A stretch of DNA of 5,161 nucleotides from Bacteroidota bacterium. GTDB taxonomy: Bacteria > Bacteroidota > Bacteroidia > SXHM01. The stretch covers positions 1 through 5,161 of the forward strand of contig SXHM01000226.1 of assembly GCA_005773695.1 (NCBI GenBank). Reading direction: 5' to 3'. Positions 1 through 5,161 of this stretch are shown in pieces. The stretch's first letter is position 1; every line of letters begins with the position of its first letter. The notes below the pieces were generated by a model. It was not told the DNA's origin. It did no database searches and saw nothing but the letters and a program-made list of their open reading frames with translations. Both the position numbers and the translations under genes were made by a program.

Positions 1-842
1 AAACAGGAAGAATGAAAGTTCCTTTCGGAATTGCACAGACGGGAAAGGCATTCCGTAATGAGATTGTAGCTCGTCAATTCATTTTCCGTATGCGTGAATT
101 TGAGCAGATGGAAATGCAATTCTTCGTTCGCCCCGGCACACAGAAAGAATGGTTTGCACATTGGAAAGAACGCAGAATGAAATGGCACAATTCACTTGGC
201 TTTCCTGATACGATGTATCGTTTTCATGAACATGCAAAGCTGGCGCACTATGCAGATGCTGCATTTGATATTGAATTTGATTTTCCTTTCGGATTTAAAG
301 AACTGGAAGGGATTCATTCTCGCACAGATTTTGATTTGAAATCACATGAGAAATTCAGTGGAAAAAAATTACAATATTTTGATCCGGAGTTAAACGAGAA
401 TTATGTTCCGTATGTAGTGGAAACATCCATCGGGCTTGACCGCACATTTCTGGCTGTGCTTTCTGCTTCTTACAAAGAAGAGAAACTGGAAGATGGCTCA
501 GAGCGTGTTGTGTTAAACATTCCTGATTTTCTTGCTCCGGTAAAAGTTGCAGTGTTTCCTCTTTTGAACAAAGATGGTTTGCCCGAAAAAGCACGTGAGA
601 TTTTTGACAAATTGAAAATTGATCACGTAGTTCGCTACGAAGAAAAAGATACTATCGGAAAACGTTACCGCAGACAGGATGCAATCGGAACACCATTTTG
701 CATTACAGTTGACCACGACACTTTAAATGATGACCAGGTAACACTTCGTTACCGCGACACCATGAAACAAGAACGCGTGTCAATAGAAAATCTTACTAAG
801 ATTGTCGAAGACAAAGTAAGCCTGAGAAAAGTGCTTGCTTAA
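1..842 (+). CDS. glyS: Glycyl-tRNA synthetase, C-terminal part (5' end outside window)
   Basis: Cytoplasmic class II aminoacyl-tRNA synthetase that charges tRNA-Gly with glycine using ATP; this is the eukaryote-like homodimeric type, not the bacterial alpha/beta tetramer. The frame is open to the window edge (first full codon at base 3, reading TGR before the Met at 12), so that Met is internal. Counting from it, class II motif 2 is seen as FRNEI (14-18) followed by RMREFEQMEMQFF (26-38). A conserved GIHSRTDFDL stretch (100-109) and motif 3, GLDRTFLAVL (141-150), follow. A C-terminal anticodon-binding domain begins near residue 174 (LAPVKVAVFPL) and runs to the end. Motif 1 and the N-terminal region are missing; given a usual family length of about 460-510 residues, some 40% lies upstream. 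The gene converges on pdhB with only 8 bp between stops. Identity is firm; the dimer type is a family inference from the motif pattern. Confidence 0.96.
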   Translation, partial: TGRMKVPFGIAQTGKAFRNEIVARQFIFRMREFEQMEMQFFVRPGTQKEWFAHWKERRMKWHNSLGFPDTMYRFHEHAKLAHYADAAFDIEFDFPFGFKELEGIHSRTDFDLKSHEKFSGKKLQYFDPELNENYVPYVVETSIGLDRTFLAVLSASYKEEKLEDGSERVVLNIPDFLAPVKVAVFPLLNKDGLPEKAREIFDKLKIDHVVRYEEKDTIGKRYRRQDAIGTPFCITVDHDTLNDDQVTLRYRDTMKQERVSIENLTKIVEDKVSLRKVLA

Positions 843-849
843 GCGCTTT
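828..849. terminator. Hairpin between convergent glyS and pdhB, possible bidirectional terminator
   Basis: The arms AAAGTGCTT (828-836) and AAGCGCTTT (841-849) pair over 9 positions, one of them a G-U wobble, around a GCTT loop. The hairpin includes the glyS stop codon and nearly all of the 8-bp gap to the pdhB stop. An A-run at 827-830 would give a short U-run for the pdhB transcript, and TTT at 847-849 a very short one for glyS. Stem and U-runs are modest, so function as an intrinsic terminator is an inference from position between two convergent stops. Confidence 0.4.
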
Positions 850-850
850 G

Positions 851-1834
851 TTATCTTTGGATATACATCACCTCTTTAACTGCCTTAATCACCTTCTCGG
901 CAGTTGGTAAGAACTCCGCTACAAGCGTTGGGGCATAAGCCAAAGGAACGTCCTGTGTCATTATTCTTATCACCGGTGCATCTAAATAATCAAAAGCATC
1001 TTTCTGAACTTTAAAAGCAACTTCGGTTGCAATGGAACCAAGCGGCCAGGCTTCTTCAACAATTACCAAGCGATTGGTTTTTTTTACTGAATTTATAACG
1101 GTAGCATAATCAATCGGGCGCACGGTGCGAAGGTCAATAATCTCCACTTCAATTCCGTCTTTTGCTAATTCTTCGGCAGCTTTGAAAACTGTTTTAATTA
1201 TTTTTCCGAAGGACACAACGGTAACATGTTTTCCTTCACGCTTTACATCCGCAACACCAAGCGGAATAAGGTATTCGCTTTCGGGAACTCCACCTTTATC
1301 TCCATACATCTGTTCCGATTCCATGAAAATTACAGGGTCGTTATCCCGGATGGCAGCTTTCAGCAAACCCTTTGCATCATAAGGATTTGAAGGCACAACA
1401 ACTTTTAATCCCGGGCAGTTTGCATACCAGCTTTCATAAGCCTGTGAATGTTGTGCACCCAGTTGTCCTGCTGAGGCAGTTGGTCCGCGAAAGACAATTG
1501 GAACACCAAATTGTCCACCCGACATGGACTTCATTATTGCGGCAGCATTAATCACCTGATCAATTGAAACAAGTGAAAAATTAAAGGTCATAAACTCAAT
1601 AATCGGACGTAAACCATTCATCGCAGCACCAACACCAATTCCGGCAAAACCAAGTTCTGAAATTGGAGTATCAATCACACGCGCTCCGCCAAATTCAGCC
1701 AGCATTCCCTGACTAGCTTTGTAAGCGCCATCGTATTCAGCAACTTCTTCACCCATCAGAAAAACGTTTTTGTCTCTGCGCATTTCCTCGCTCATGGCTT
1801 CTTTTACAGCTTCACGAAATTGTATCTCTCTCAT
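851..1834 (-). CDS. pdhB: Pyruvate dehydrogenase E1 component, beta subunit
   Basis: Beta subunit of the thiamine-diphosphate-dependent E1 of the pyruvate dehydrogenase complex. With the alpha subunit it decarboxylates pyruvate and passes the acetyl group to the lipoyl domain of E2, feeding cytoplasmic acetyl-CoA. The 327-residue length is full for the family. An N-terminal transketolase-like pyrimidine-binding domain (about 1-175) carries DTPISELGFAGIG, whose E60 matches the Glu that contacts the ThDP pyrimidine ring. It also carries GAQHSQ with H129, matching the conserved active-site His, followed by SWYANCPGLKVVVPS. A transketolase C-terminal domain (about 195-320) contains EIIDLRTVRPID and the LVIVEEAWPLGSIATEVA segment. 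The ATG at 1834 starts the protein at the usual MREIQFREAV position. No alpha subunit (pdhA) or E2 gene is next to it, so the partner must be encoded elsewhere. A related branched-chain 2-oxoacid E1 beta is the main alternative, but the sequence reads as PdhB. Confidence 0.94.
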   Translation of the reverse strand: MREIQFREAVKEAMSEEMRRDKNVFLMGEEVAEYDGAYKASQGMLAEFGGARVIDTPISELGFAGIGVGAAMNGLRPIIEFMTFNFSLVSIDQVINAAAIMKSMSGGQFGVPIVFRGPTASAGQLGAQHSQAYESWYANCPGLKVVVPSNPYDAKGLLKAAIRDNDPVIFMESEQMYGDKGGVPESEYLIPLGVADVKREGKHVTVVSFGKIIKTVFKAAEELAKDGIEVEIIDLRTVRPIDYATVINSVKKTNRLVIVEEAWPLGSIATEVAFKVQKDAFDYLDAPVIRIMTQDVPLAYAPTLVAEFLPTAEKVIKAVKEVMYIQR

Positions 1835-1842
1835 ATCTTAAT

Positions 1843-1860
1843 TTTTTGAACGTTCAAAAA
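1843..1860. promoter_or_regulatory. 18-bp perfect palindrome upstream of pdhB, candidate operator
   Basis: TTTTTGAACGTTCAAAAA is its own reverse complement across all 18 bases, centred between 1851 and 1852. It lies 9-26 nt upstream of the pdhB start and overlaps the TTTTTG part of the putative -7 box, covering the expected transcription start. A dimeric regulator bound there would block the promoter, which is why an operator is proposed. In RNA it could only fold with almost no loop, so a DNA-binding site is more likely than a hairpin. The regulator is not known. Confidence 0.4.
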
Positions 1861-1862
1861 TA
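1855..1862 (-). promoter_or_regulatory. Probable -7 box of a pdhB promoter
   Basis: On the minus strand TATTTTTG fits the Bacteroidota -7 consensus TAnnTTTG. It ends 20 nt before the pdhB ATG, which would give a leader of roughly 15 nt. No TTTG-like -33 element stands at the expected distance; that stretch is A/G-rich and lies at the edge of the short repeat. Either the promoter is weak or activator-dependent, or pdhB relies partly on read-through from kynU-rnhB. Inferred from consensus and position only. Confidence 0.45.
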
Positions 1863-1874
1863 CTACTAATCTTC

Positions 1875-1906
1875 TTCTTTGCGGCTTTGAGCCTTTGCGA
1901 GAAATT
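1875..1906. repeat. CTTTGCG-type short intergenic repeat, copy 1
   Basis: Three successive 8-mers, CTTTGCGG, CTTTGAGC and CTTTGCGA (1877-1900), are followed by GAAATT. The 32-bp unit matches 26 of 32 positions, without gaps and in the same orientation, with 3768-3799. It fills much of the rnhB-pdhB gap and reaches the rnhB stop codon. It does not encode part of either protein. Similar CTTTGCG-rich short repeats are, to my recollection, common between genes in Bacteroidota; their function is unclear. Confidence 0.6.
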
Positions 1907-2501
1907 TAAAACAAAGTTGGCTGTAAGGGTGCTATTTTAAAACTTCTTCTATGAATAACAGACTCACCGTATTTCTCAATCGCCATGCGATGTTTCAAAG
2001 TACCATAGCCTTTATTTTTTTTCCATTGGTAGTGCGGAAAATCTGCATCCATCTTCAGCATATATTCATCACGATGCGTTTTAGCAAGAATGGAAGCAGC
2101 CGCAATCGACATAATTTTCCATCGCCTTTCACAATACACTTGAACGGAATGTCTTTGTATTTCTTAAAGCGGTTTCCGTCAATCAATAAAAGTTGTGGAA
2201 CATTTTTCAGTTGTTCAATCGCACGATGCATGGCGAGATACGATGCGTTAAGAATATTTATTTTGTCAATCTCATCATGAGTTGCAATGCCAACCGCCCA
2301 TGCCAGTGCTTCATTTTCAATAATCGGGCGGAGTTCTTCTCTTTTCTTTTCACTCAGTTGTTTGGAGTCGTTCAGTAATTTTGATTTGAATTTTTTTGGA
2401 AGAATAACAGCCGCAGCAAAGACAGGTCCTGCAAGGCACCCGCGCCCGGCTTCATCAACACCGGCTTCAATCAGTTTATTTTGAAAACGTAATTCAAGCA
2501 T
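1906..2501 (-). pseudogene. rnhB: Ribonuclease HII, interrupted by a single-base frameshift
   Basis: RNase HII cuts RNA in RNA/DNA hybrids and 5' of single ribonucleotides in DNA, starting ribonucleotide excision repair. From the ATG at 2501 the first frame carries VDEAGRG (catalytic D16 and E17; GRG 19-21 recognises the RNA-DNA junction), LLIDGN (D108) and KGDGK (125-129). It then leaves the family pattern and stops at 2055. The family sequence resumes in another frame immediately after K129 as [18 protein letters not shown], with the fourth acidic residue (D145) and KGYGT with the substrate-contacting Tyr (Y166), ending at 1906. The joined protein would be 198 residues, normal for the family, so one base is missing at the AAAA/TT run (2113-2118). 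Without it the 148-residue product lacks D145 and Y166 and should be inactive. The cause could be sequencing error, a recent real mutation, or -1 slippage on AAAA. The start overlaps the kynU end by 8 nt, so translation is probably coupled. Confidence 0.85.
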
Positions 2502-3765
2502 TTAGAATTCTTTGCAATTCATCCCCGAATTTCCAAACATCTTCAAAAGAGTTGTAGAGTGGGGCTGGGGCTAAGCGTATCACATCCGGATTACGCCAGT
2601 CGGTAATAATTCCGGCTTTCAGTAATTGTTCATGAATTTGTTTGCCGTTTTCTGAAAATACTAATGATAACTGACAACCTCTTTGATTTTTATCTCTTGG
2701 TGTAAGTATTCTTATTATTCCTTTCTGTTGGTTTATACCATCAATTAAGAATTCAAGGTAAGCAGTTAGTTTCTCACTTTTATCACGCAGGTTTTCTATT
2801 CCTGCTTCATCAAAAATATCTAAAGAAGCCTTATGCAAAGCCATAGAAAATACAGGAGCGTTGCTTAGTTGCCAGCCATCAGCGCCAACAGCCGGAACAA
2901 ATCCTTTTTCCATTTTAAAACGTGTATCAGGATTATTTCCCCACCAGCCTGCGAAGCGCGGCAATTCAGGATTATTACCGTGTTTCTCGTGCACAAAAAT
3001 TCCTGCCACACTTCCCGGTCCTGAGTTCAGGTATTTGTAACTGCACCAGCAGGCAAAATCCACATTCCAGTCGTGTAAATTCATCACTAGATTTCCCATT
3101 GCATGTGCTAAATCAAAGCCTGCAAGTGCGCCCACTTTATGTGCAACTTCAGTAATGCTTTTCATATCAAAAGCCTGTCCGGTGTAATAGTTCACACCGC
3201 CAATCATTACCAGAGCGAGTTCGTCATTCAGTTCTTCAATCTTTGCAAGAATATCTTCAGTGCTTAGTTTATATTCTCCTGCTCTCGGCTTCATTTCCAC
3301 TATAGCTTCATCCGGATTAAAACCATGAAATCTTACCTGTGACTCTAATGCATATTGATCAGATGCAAATGGTTTTTCTTCGCACAAAATTTTAAAACGT
3401 TTTGCAGTTGGCTGGTAAAAAGAAACCATCAGCAAGTGAAGATTATTGGTCAGTGAGCCCAAAGCACAAACTTCTGAAGGCTTGGCCCCTACAAGCTTCG
3501 CAAGCGGTTTGTCAAACATTTTCTCGTAAGAAAACCACGGGTTTTTTGCATGAAAATGTCCTTCCACAGCAAACTTTGCCCAATCACTTAACTCTTGTTG
3601 CAAAGCAGTTGCAGCCGTTTTAGGTTGTAATCCTAACGAGTTTCCACAGAAATAAATTGCTTCTTTTCCATTTAATTCAGGAAAGAAAAACTTAGCTCTG
3701 AAAGTTGAAAGTTTATCTGCTTTGTCCTGTGACTGTGCAAATTCAAGTGTGTTATTAAAACTCAT
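2494..3765 (-). CDS. kynU: Kynureninase
   Basis: Cytoplasmic PLP-dependent hydrolase that splits kynurenine to anthranilate and alanine (and 3-hydroxykynurenine to 3-hydroxyanthranilate), in tryptophan breakdown or the kynurenine route to NAD. The 423-residue product has family length and aminotransferase fold-type I organisation. Visible are [11 protein letters not shown] (38-48), SLTNNLHLL (104-112), [11 protein letters not shown] (133-143) and [10 protein letters not shown] (216-225), with D218 expected to contact the PLP ring nitrogen. [11 protein letters not shown] (241-251) holds K244 as the PLP lysine, FAGWWG (271-276) follows, and the C-terminal domain has [12 protein letters not shown] (395-406) with a likely substrate-carboxylate Arg (R397). 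The ATG at 3765 is chosen because a longer frame back to a TTG at 3813 would translate the intergenic repeat and start inside the -7 box. The last 8 nt (ATGCTTGA) are shared with the rnhB start. No other kynurenine-pathway gene is in the window, so its pathway role is unresolved. Confidence 0.95.
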   Translation of the reverse strand: MSFNNTLEFAQSQDKADKLSTFRAKFFFPELNGKEAIYFCGNSLGLQPKTAATALQQELSDWAKFAVEGHFHAKNPWFSYEKMFDKPLAKLVGAKPSEVCALGSLTNNLHLLMVSFYQPTAKRFKILCEEKPFASDQYALESQVRFHGFNPDEAIVEMKPRAGEYKLSTEDILAKIEELNDELALVMIGGVNYYTGQAFDMKSITEVAHKVGALAGFDLAHAMGNLVMNLHDWNVDFACWCSYKYLNSGPGSVAGIFVHEKHGNNPELPRFAGWWGNNPDTRFKMEKGFVPAVGADGWQLSNAPVFSMALHKASLDIFDEAGIENLRDKSEKLTAYLEFLIDGINQQKGIIRILTPRDKNQRGCQLSLVFSENGKQIHEQLLKAGIITDWRNPDVIRLAPAPLYNSFEDVWKFGDELQRILNA

Positions 3766-3767
3766 AA

Positions 3768-3799
3768 TTCTTTGCGCTTTTGCGCCTTTCTGTGAAATT
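3768..3799. repeat. CTTTGCG-type short intergenic repeat, copy 2, in the kynU leader
   Basis: The 8-mers CTTTGCGC, TTTTGCGC and CTTTCTGT (3770-3793), followed by GAAATT, match copy 1 at 26 of 32 positions. The unit begins 3 nt upstream of the kynU start and occupies most of its expected 5' leader. GCGC at 3774-3777 and 3782-3785 can pair across a 4-nt loop, giving a very short GC hairpin 8 nt before the start codon on the kynU transcript. Whether this affects initiation is not known. Confidence 0.6.
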
Positions 3800-3803
3800 C
3801 TAC

Positions 3804-3836
3804 TTGTGCCCAAAGGTATTAATTACCCTATATTTG
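3804..3836 (+). promoter_or_regulatory. Promoter of hemL, Bacteroidota type
   Basis: TATATTTG (3829-3836) matches TAnnTTTG fully. The nearest -33 candidate is TTG at 3804-3806, 22 bp upstream, a little far and incomplete. Transcription should start near 3841-3843, leaving only about 12-14 nt before the hemL ATG. That suits Bacteroidota genes with short leaders and no strong Shine-Dalgarno sequence; only a weak GAAG at 3849-3852 is seen. Confidence 0.6.
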
Positions 3837-3840
3837 CAAA
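3811..3840 (-). promoter_or_regulatory. Promoter of kynU(-rnhB), Bacteroidota type
   Basis: On the minus strand TTTG (3840-3837) is followed after 18 bp by TACCTTTG (3818-3811), a full match to the TTTG / TAnnTTTG consensus used by the Bacteroidota primary sigma factor. The spacing is close to the usual 19-21 bp. Transcription should start near 3805, giving a leader of about 40 nt that contains the short repeat. The promoter is interleaved with that of hemL on the other strand. Confidence 0.65.
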
Positions 3841-3854
3841 GCAATTTTGAAGAT

Positions 3855-5150
3855 ATGAAAAGAGAAAAATCAGAACAATTATTTGATAAGGCCAAACAGT
3901 ATTTTCCCGGTGGGGTAAACTCTCCCGTACGGGCATTTCGCTCGGTTGGTGGAACCCCTCTATTTATTAAGAAAGGAGATGGAAGCCGCATCTGGGATGC
4001 AGACGGAAATGAATTTATTGATTTCTGTTGTTCGTGGGGACCATTGATTTTGGGCCATAACAATTCACAAGTCAGAAATGCGATAATAGATGCTGTGCAA
4101 AACGGAACATCATTCGGTGCACCAACAGAGAAAGAAAATGAGTTAGCTGAATTGATTTTATCTAACAACAAATTTGTTGAGAAAATAAGGTTTGTAAGTT
4201 CCGGTACAGAAGCTGTGATGAGTGCTATTCGTCTTGCACGCGGTTATACAGGGCGAAACAAGATTTTAAAGTTTGAAGGCTGTTATCACGGACACGTTGA
4301 TTCGATGTTAGTGAAAGCCGGATCAGGATTAGTAACCTTTGGAACAAGTTCTTCTGCAGGTGTTCCCGAATCATTTGTGAACGATACGATTGTTGTTCCG
4401 CTCAATAATATAGATGCGGTATTAAAAGCATTTGAAGAGTTTAAAGATCAGATTGCATCTGTAATTATTGAACCTGTTCCTGCTAATAATGGTTTGTTGT
4501 TACAAACAAACGAATACCTACAACAACTGAGAACTATCTGCACAGAAAATAAGACGCTGCTGCATTTTGATGAAGTGATTTCCGGCTTCCGGCTTGGGTT
4601 TGAAGGTGCTGCAGGCTATTATGAAATTCAGCCCGACATTATTACGTATGGAAAAATAATTGGTGGTGGTTTGCCGGTTGGAATGTATGGAGCAAGTAAA
4701 GAAATCATGGCAAAGATTTCACCCGATGGTGATGTTTACCAGGCAGTAACGCTTTCAGGAAACCCGGTGGCAATGGCTGCAGGAATTGCACAACTGACAG
4801 AATGTTTGAAAACAGGCTTCTATTCTTCGTTGGAGGTAAAAACAAAAAAACTTTGCACTGCTGTTGAATCTCATTCTCATTTAAAAGGCTATACATTCAG
4901 AATGTTCAACATTGCTTCCATTTTCTGGATTGCATTTACAGATCAGGAGAGCATCAGAAGTGCAGATGAAATTGATGCAGCAAGTATGAGTAAATTTAGA
5001 ATGCTTCATGCTGAATTATTAGAGAGTGGAATATACCTTGGACCTTCCGGTTACGAAGTTGGTTTTATTTCTGAAGCACATTCCGATGCAGACATCGACA
5101 GAACAATTGTTGCAATGTGTAAAGGATTAGACAAGGTTTTCACACAATAA
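3855..5150 (+). CDS. hemL: Glutamate-1-semialdehyde 2,1-aminomutase
   Basis: PLP/PMP-dependent cytoplasmic enzyme that converts glutamate-1-semialdehyde to 5-aminolevulinate, the last step of the C5 route to the first tetrapyrrole precursor, after HemA. The 431-residue product is complete. It shows PGGVNSPVRAF (18-28), SSGTEA (115-120) binding the cofactor phosphate, GCYHGHVDS (142-150) and HFDEVISGFR (237-246), with D239 expected at the PLP ring nitrogen. TYGKIIGGGLPVG (264-276) carries K267 as the Schiff-base lysine, and TLSGNP (299-304) follows. The run YQAVTLSGNP has Val where many homologues have Gly before TLSG, a small variation unlikely to matter. The ATG at 3855 is chosen because MKREKSEQLF starts where the family starts; the frame runs back to a TTG at 3780, but that stretch holds the promoter. 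It is divergent from kynU. No hemA or other heme gene is present in the window. Confidence 0.96.
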   Translation: MKREKSEQLFDKAKQYFPGGVNSPVRAFRSVGGTPLFIKKGDGSRIWDADGNEFIDFCCSWGPLILGHNNSQVRNAIIDAVQNGTSFGAPTEKENELAELILSNNKFVEKIRFVSSGTEAVMSAIRLARGYTGRNKILKFEGCYHGHVDSMLVKAGSGLVTFGTSSSAGVPESFVNDTIVVPLNNIDAVLKAFEEFKDQIASVIIEPVPANNGLLLQTNEYLQQLRTICTENKTLLHFDEVISGFRLGFEGAAGYYEIQPDIITYGKIIGGGLPVGMYGASKEIMAKISPDGDVYQAVTLSGNPVAMAAGIAQLTECLKTGFYSSLEVKTKKLCTAVESHSHLKGYTFRMFNIASIFWIAFTDQESIRSADEIDAASMSKFRMLHAELLESGIYLGPSGYEVGFISEAHSDADIDRTIVAMCKGLDKVFTQ

Positions 5151-5161
5151 AATTAAAATGC

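Noticed and set aside
1906..2139. C-terminal rnhB frame as a separate small gene
   Set aside because: Its content ([21 protein letters not shown]) is the second half of RNase HII, and the first residues after its GTG are out-of-frame translation of the first half.
1951..2280. 109-codon plus-strand open frame opposite rnhB
   Set aside because: No recognisable protein features; it is antisense to a gene with clear RNase HII motifs.
3766..3813. 16-residue N-terminal extension of kynU from a TTG at 3813
   Set aside because: It would translate the intergenic repeat (giving [11 protein letters not shown]) and its start codon lies inside the -7 box, so it would not be on the mRNA.
3780..3854. N-terminal extension of hemL from an upstream TTG at 3780
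   Set aside because: The extra 25 residues have no family counterpart, and the stretch contains the two promoters and the short repeat; the protein begins naturally at the ATG at 3855.
3800..4171. 123-codon minus-strand open frame opposite the hemL 5' end
   Set aside because: No family resemblance; it is antisense to well-conserved hemL coding sequence and runs through the divergent promoter region.
3766..5150. A joint kynU/hemL/rnhB metabolic or defence system
   Set aside because: All proteins are ordinary housekeeping enzymes with separate pathways; no nuclease-effector, toxin, sensor or mobile gene accompanies them.
5158..5160. ATG 8 bp after the hemL stop as the start of a next gene
   Set aside because: Only four bases remain in the window from this ATG, so nothing supports or excludes a gene there.

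Overview
This window looks like ordinary chromosomal DNA from a member of the Bacteroidota. The evidence is AT-rich sequence (roughly 40% GC by eye), three TAnnTTTG-type -7 promoter boxes, no clear Shine-Dalgarno sites before the start codons, and proteins that read like Bacteroidota housekeeping enzymes. No genus can be assigned from the sequence alone. I see no mobile element, CRISPR array, tRNA, rRNA or phage gene, and no evidence of an undescribed multi-gene system.

Layout from left to right. Bases 1-842 (+) are the C-terminal part of a glycyl-tRNA synthetase whose start lies outside the window. Eight bases further on, and convergent with it, is pdhB (851-1834, -), the beta subunit of pyruvate dehydrogenase E1. 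The two stops are separated by a small hairpin that could end transcription on both strands. Upstream of pdhB is a 71-bp gap with a likely -7 box, an 18-bp perfect palindrome overlapping that box, and a copy of a CTTTGCG-type short repeat. Next is rnhB (1906-2501, -), ribonuclease HII, broken into two frames by the apparent loss of one base at an AAAA/TT run. rnhB overlaps by 8 nt the end of kynU (2494-3765, -), kynureninase, so kynU-rnhB form a translationally coupled pair. pdhB may be read from its own promoter, from kynU-rnhB read-through, or both. The 89-bp divergent region 3766-3854 holds a second copy of the short repeat and two interleaved, opposing promoters. From there hemL (3855-5150, +), glutamate-1-semialdehyde aminomutase, runs almost to the window end.

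The genes belong to separate core processes: translation (glyS), entry of pyruvate into acetyl-CoA (pdhB), removal of ribonucleotides from DNA (rnhB), tryptophan/kynurenine metabolism (kynU) and tetrapyrrole synthesis (hemL). kynU and hemL both encode PLP enzymes and share a promoter region, but nothing else here ties their pathways together. The points most worth a second look are the rnhB frameshift, the palindrome over the pdhB promoter, the interleaved kynU/hemL promoters and the paired intergenic repeats.
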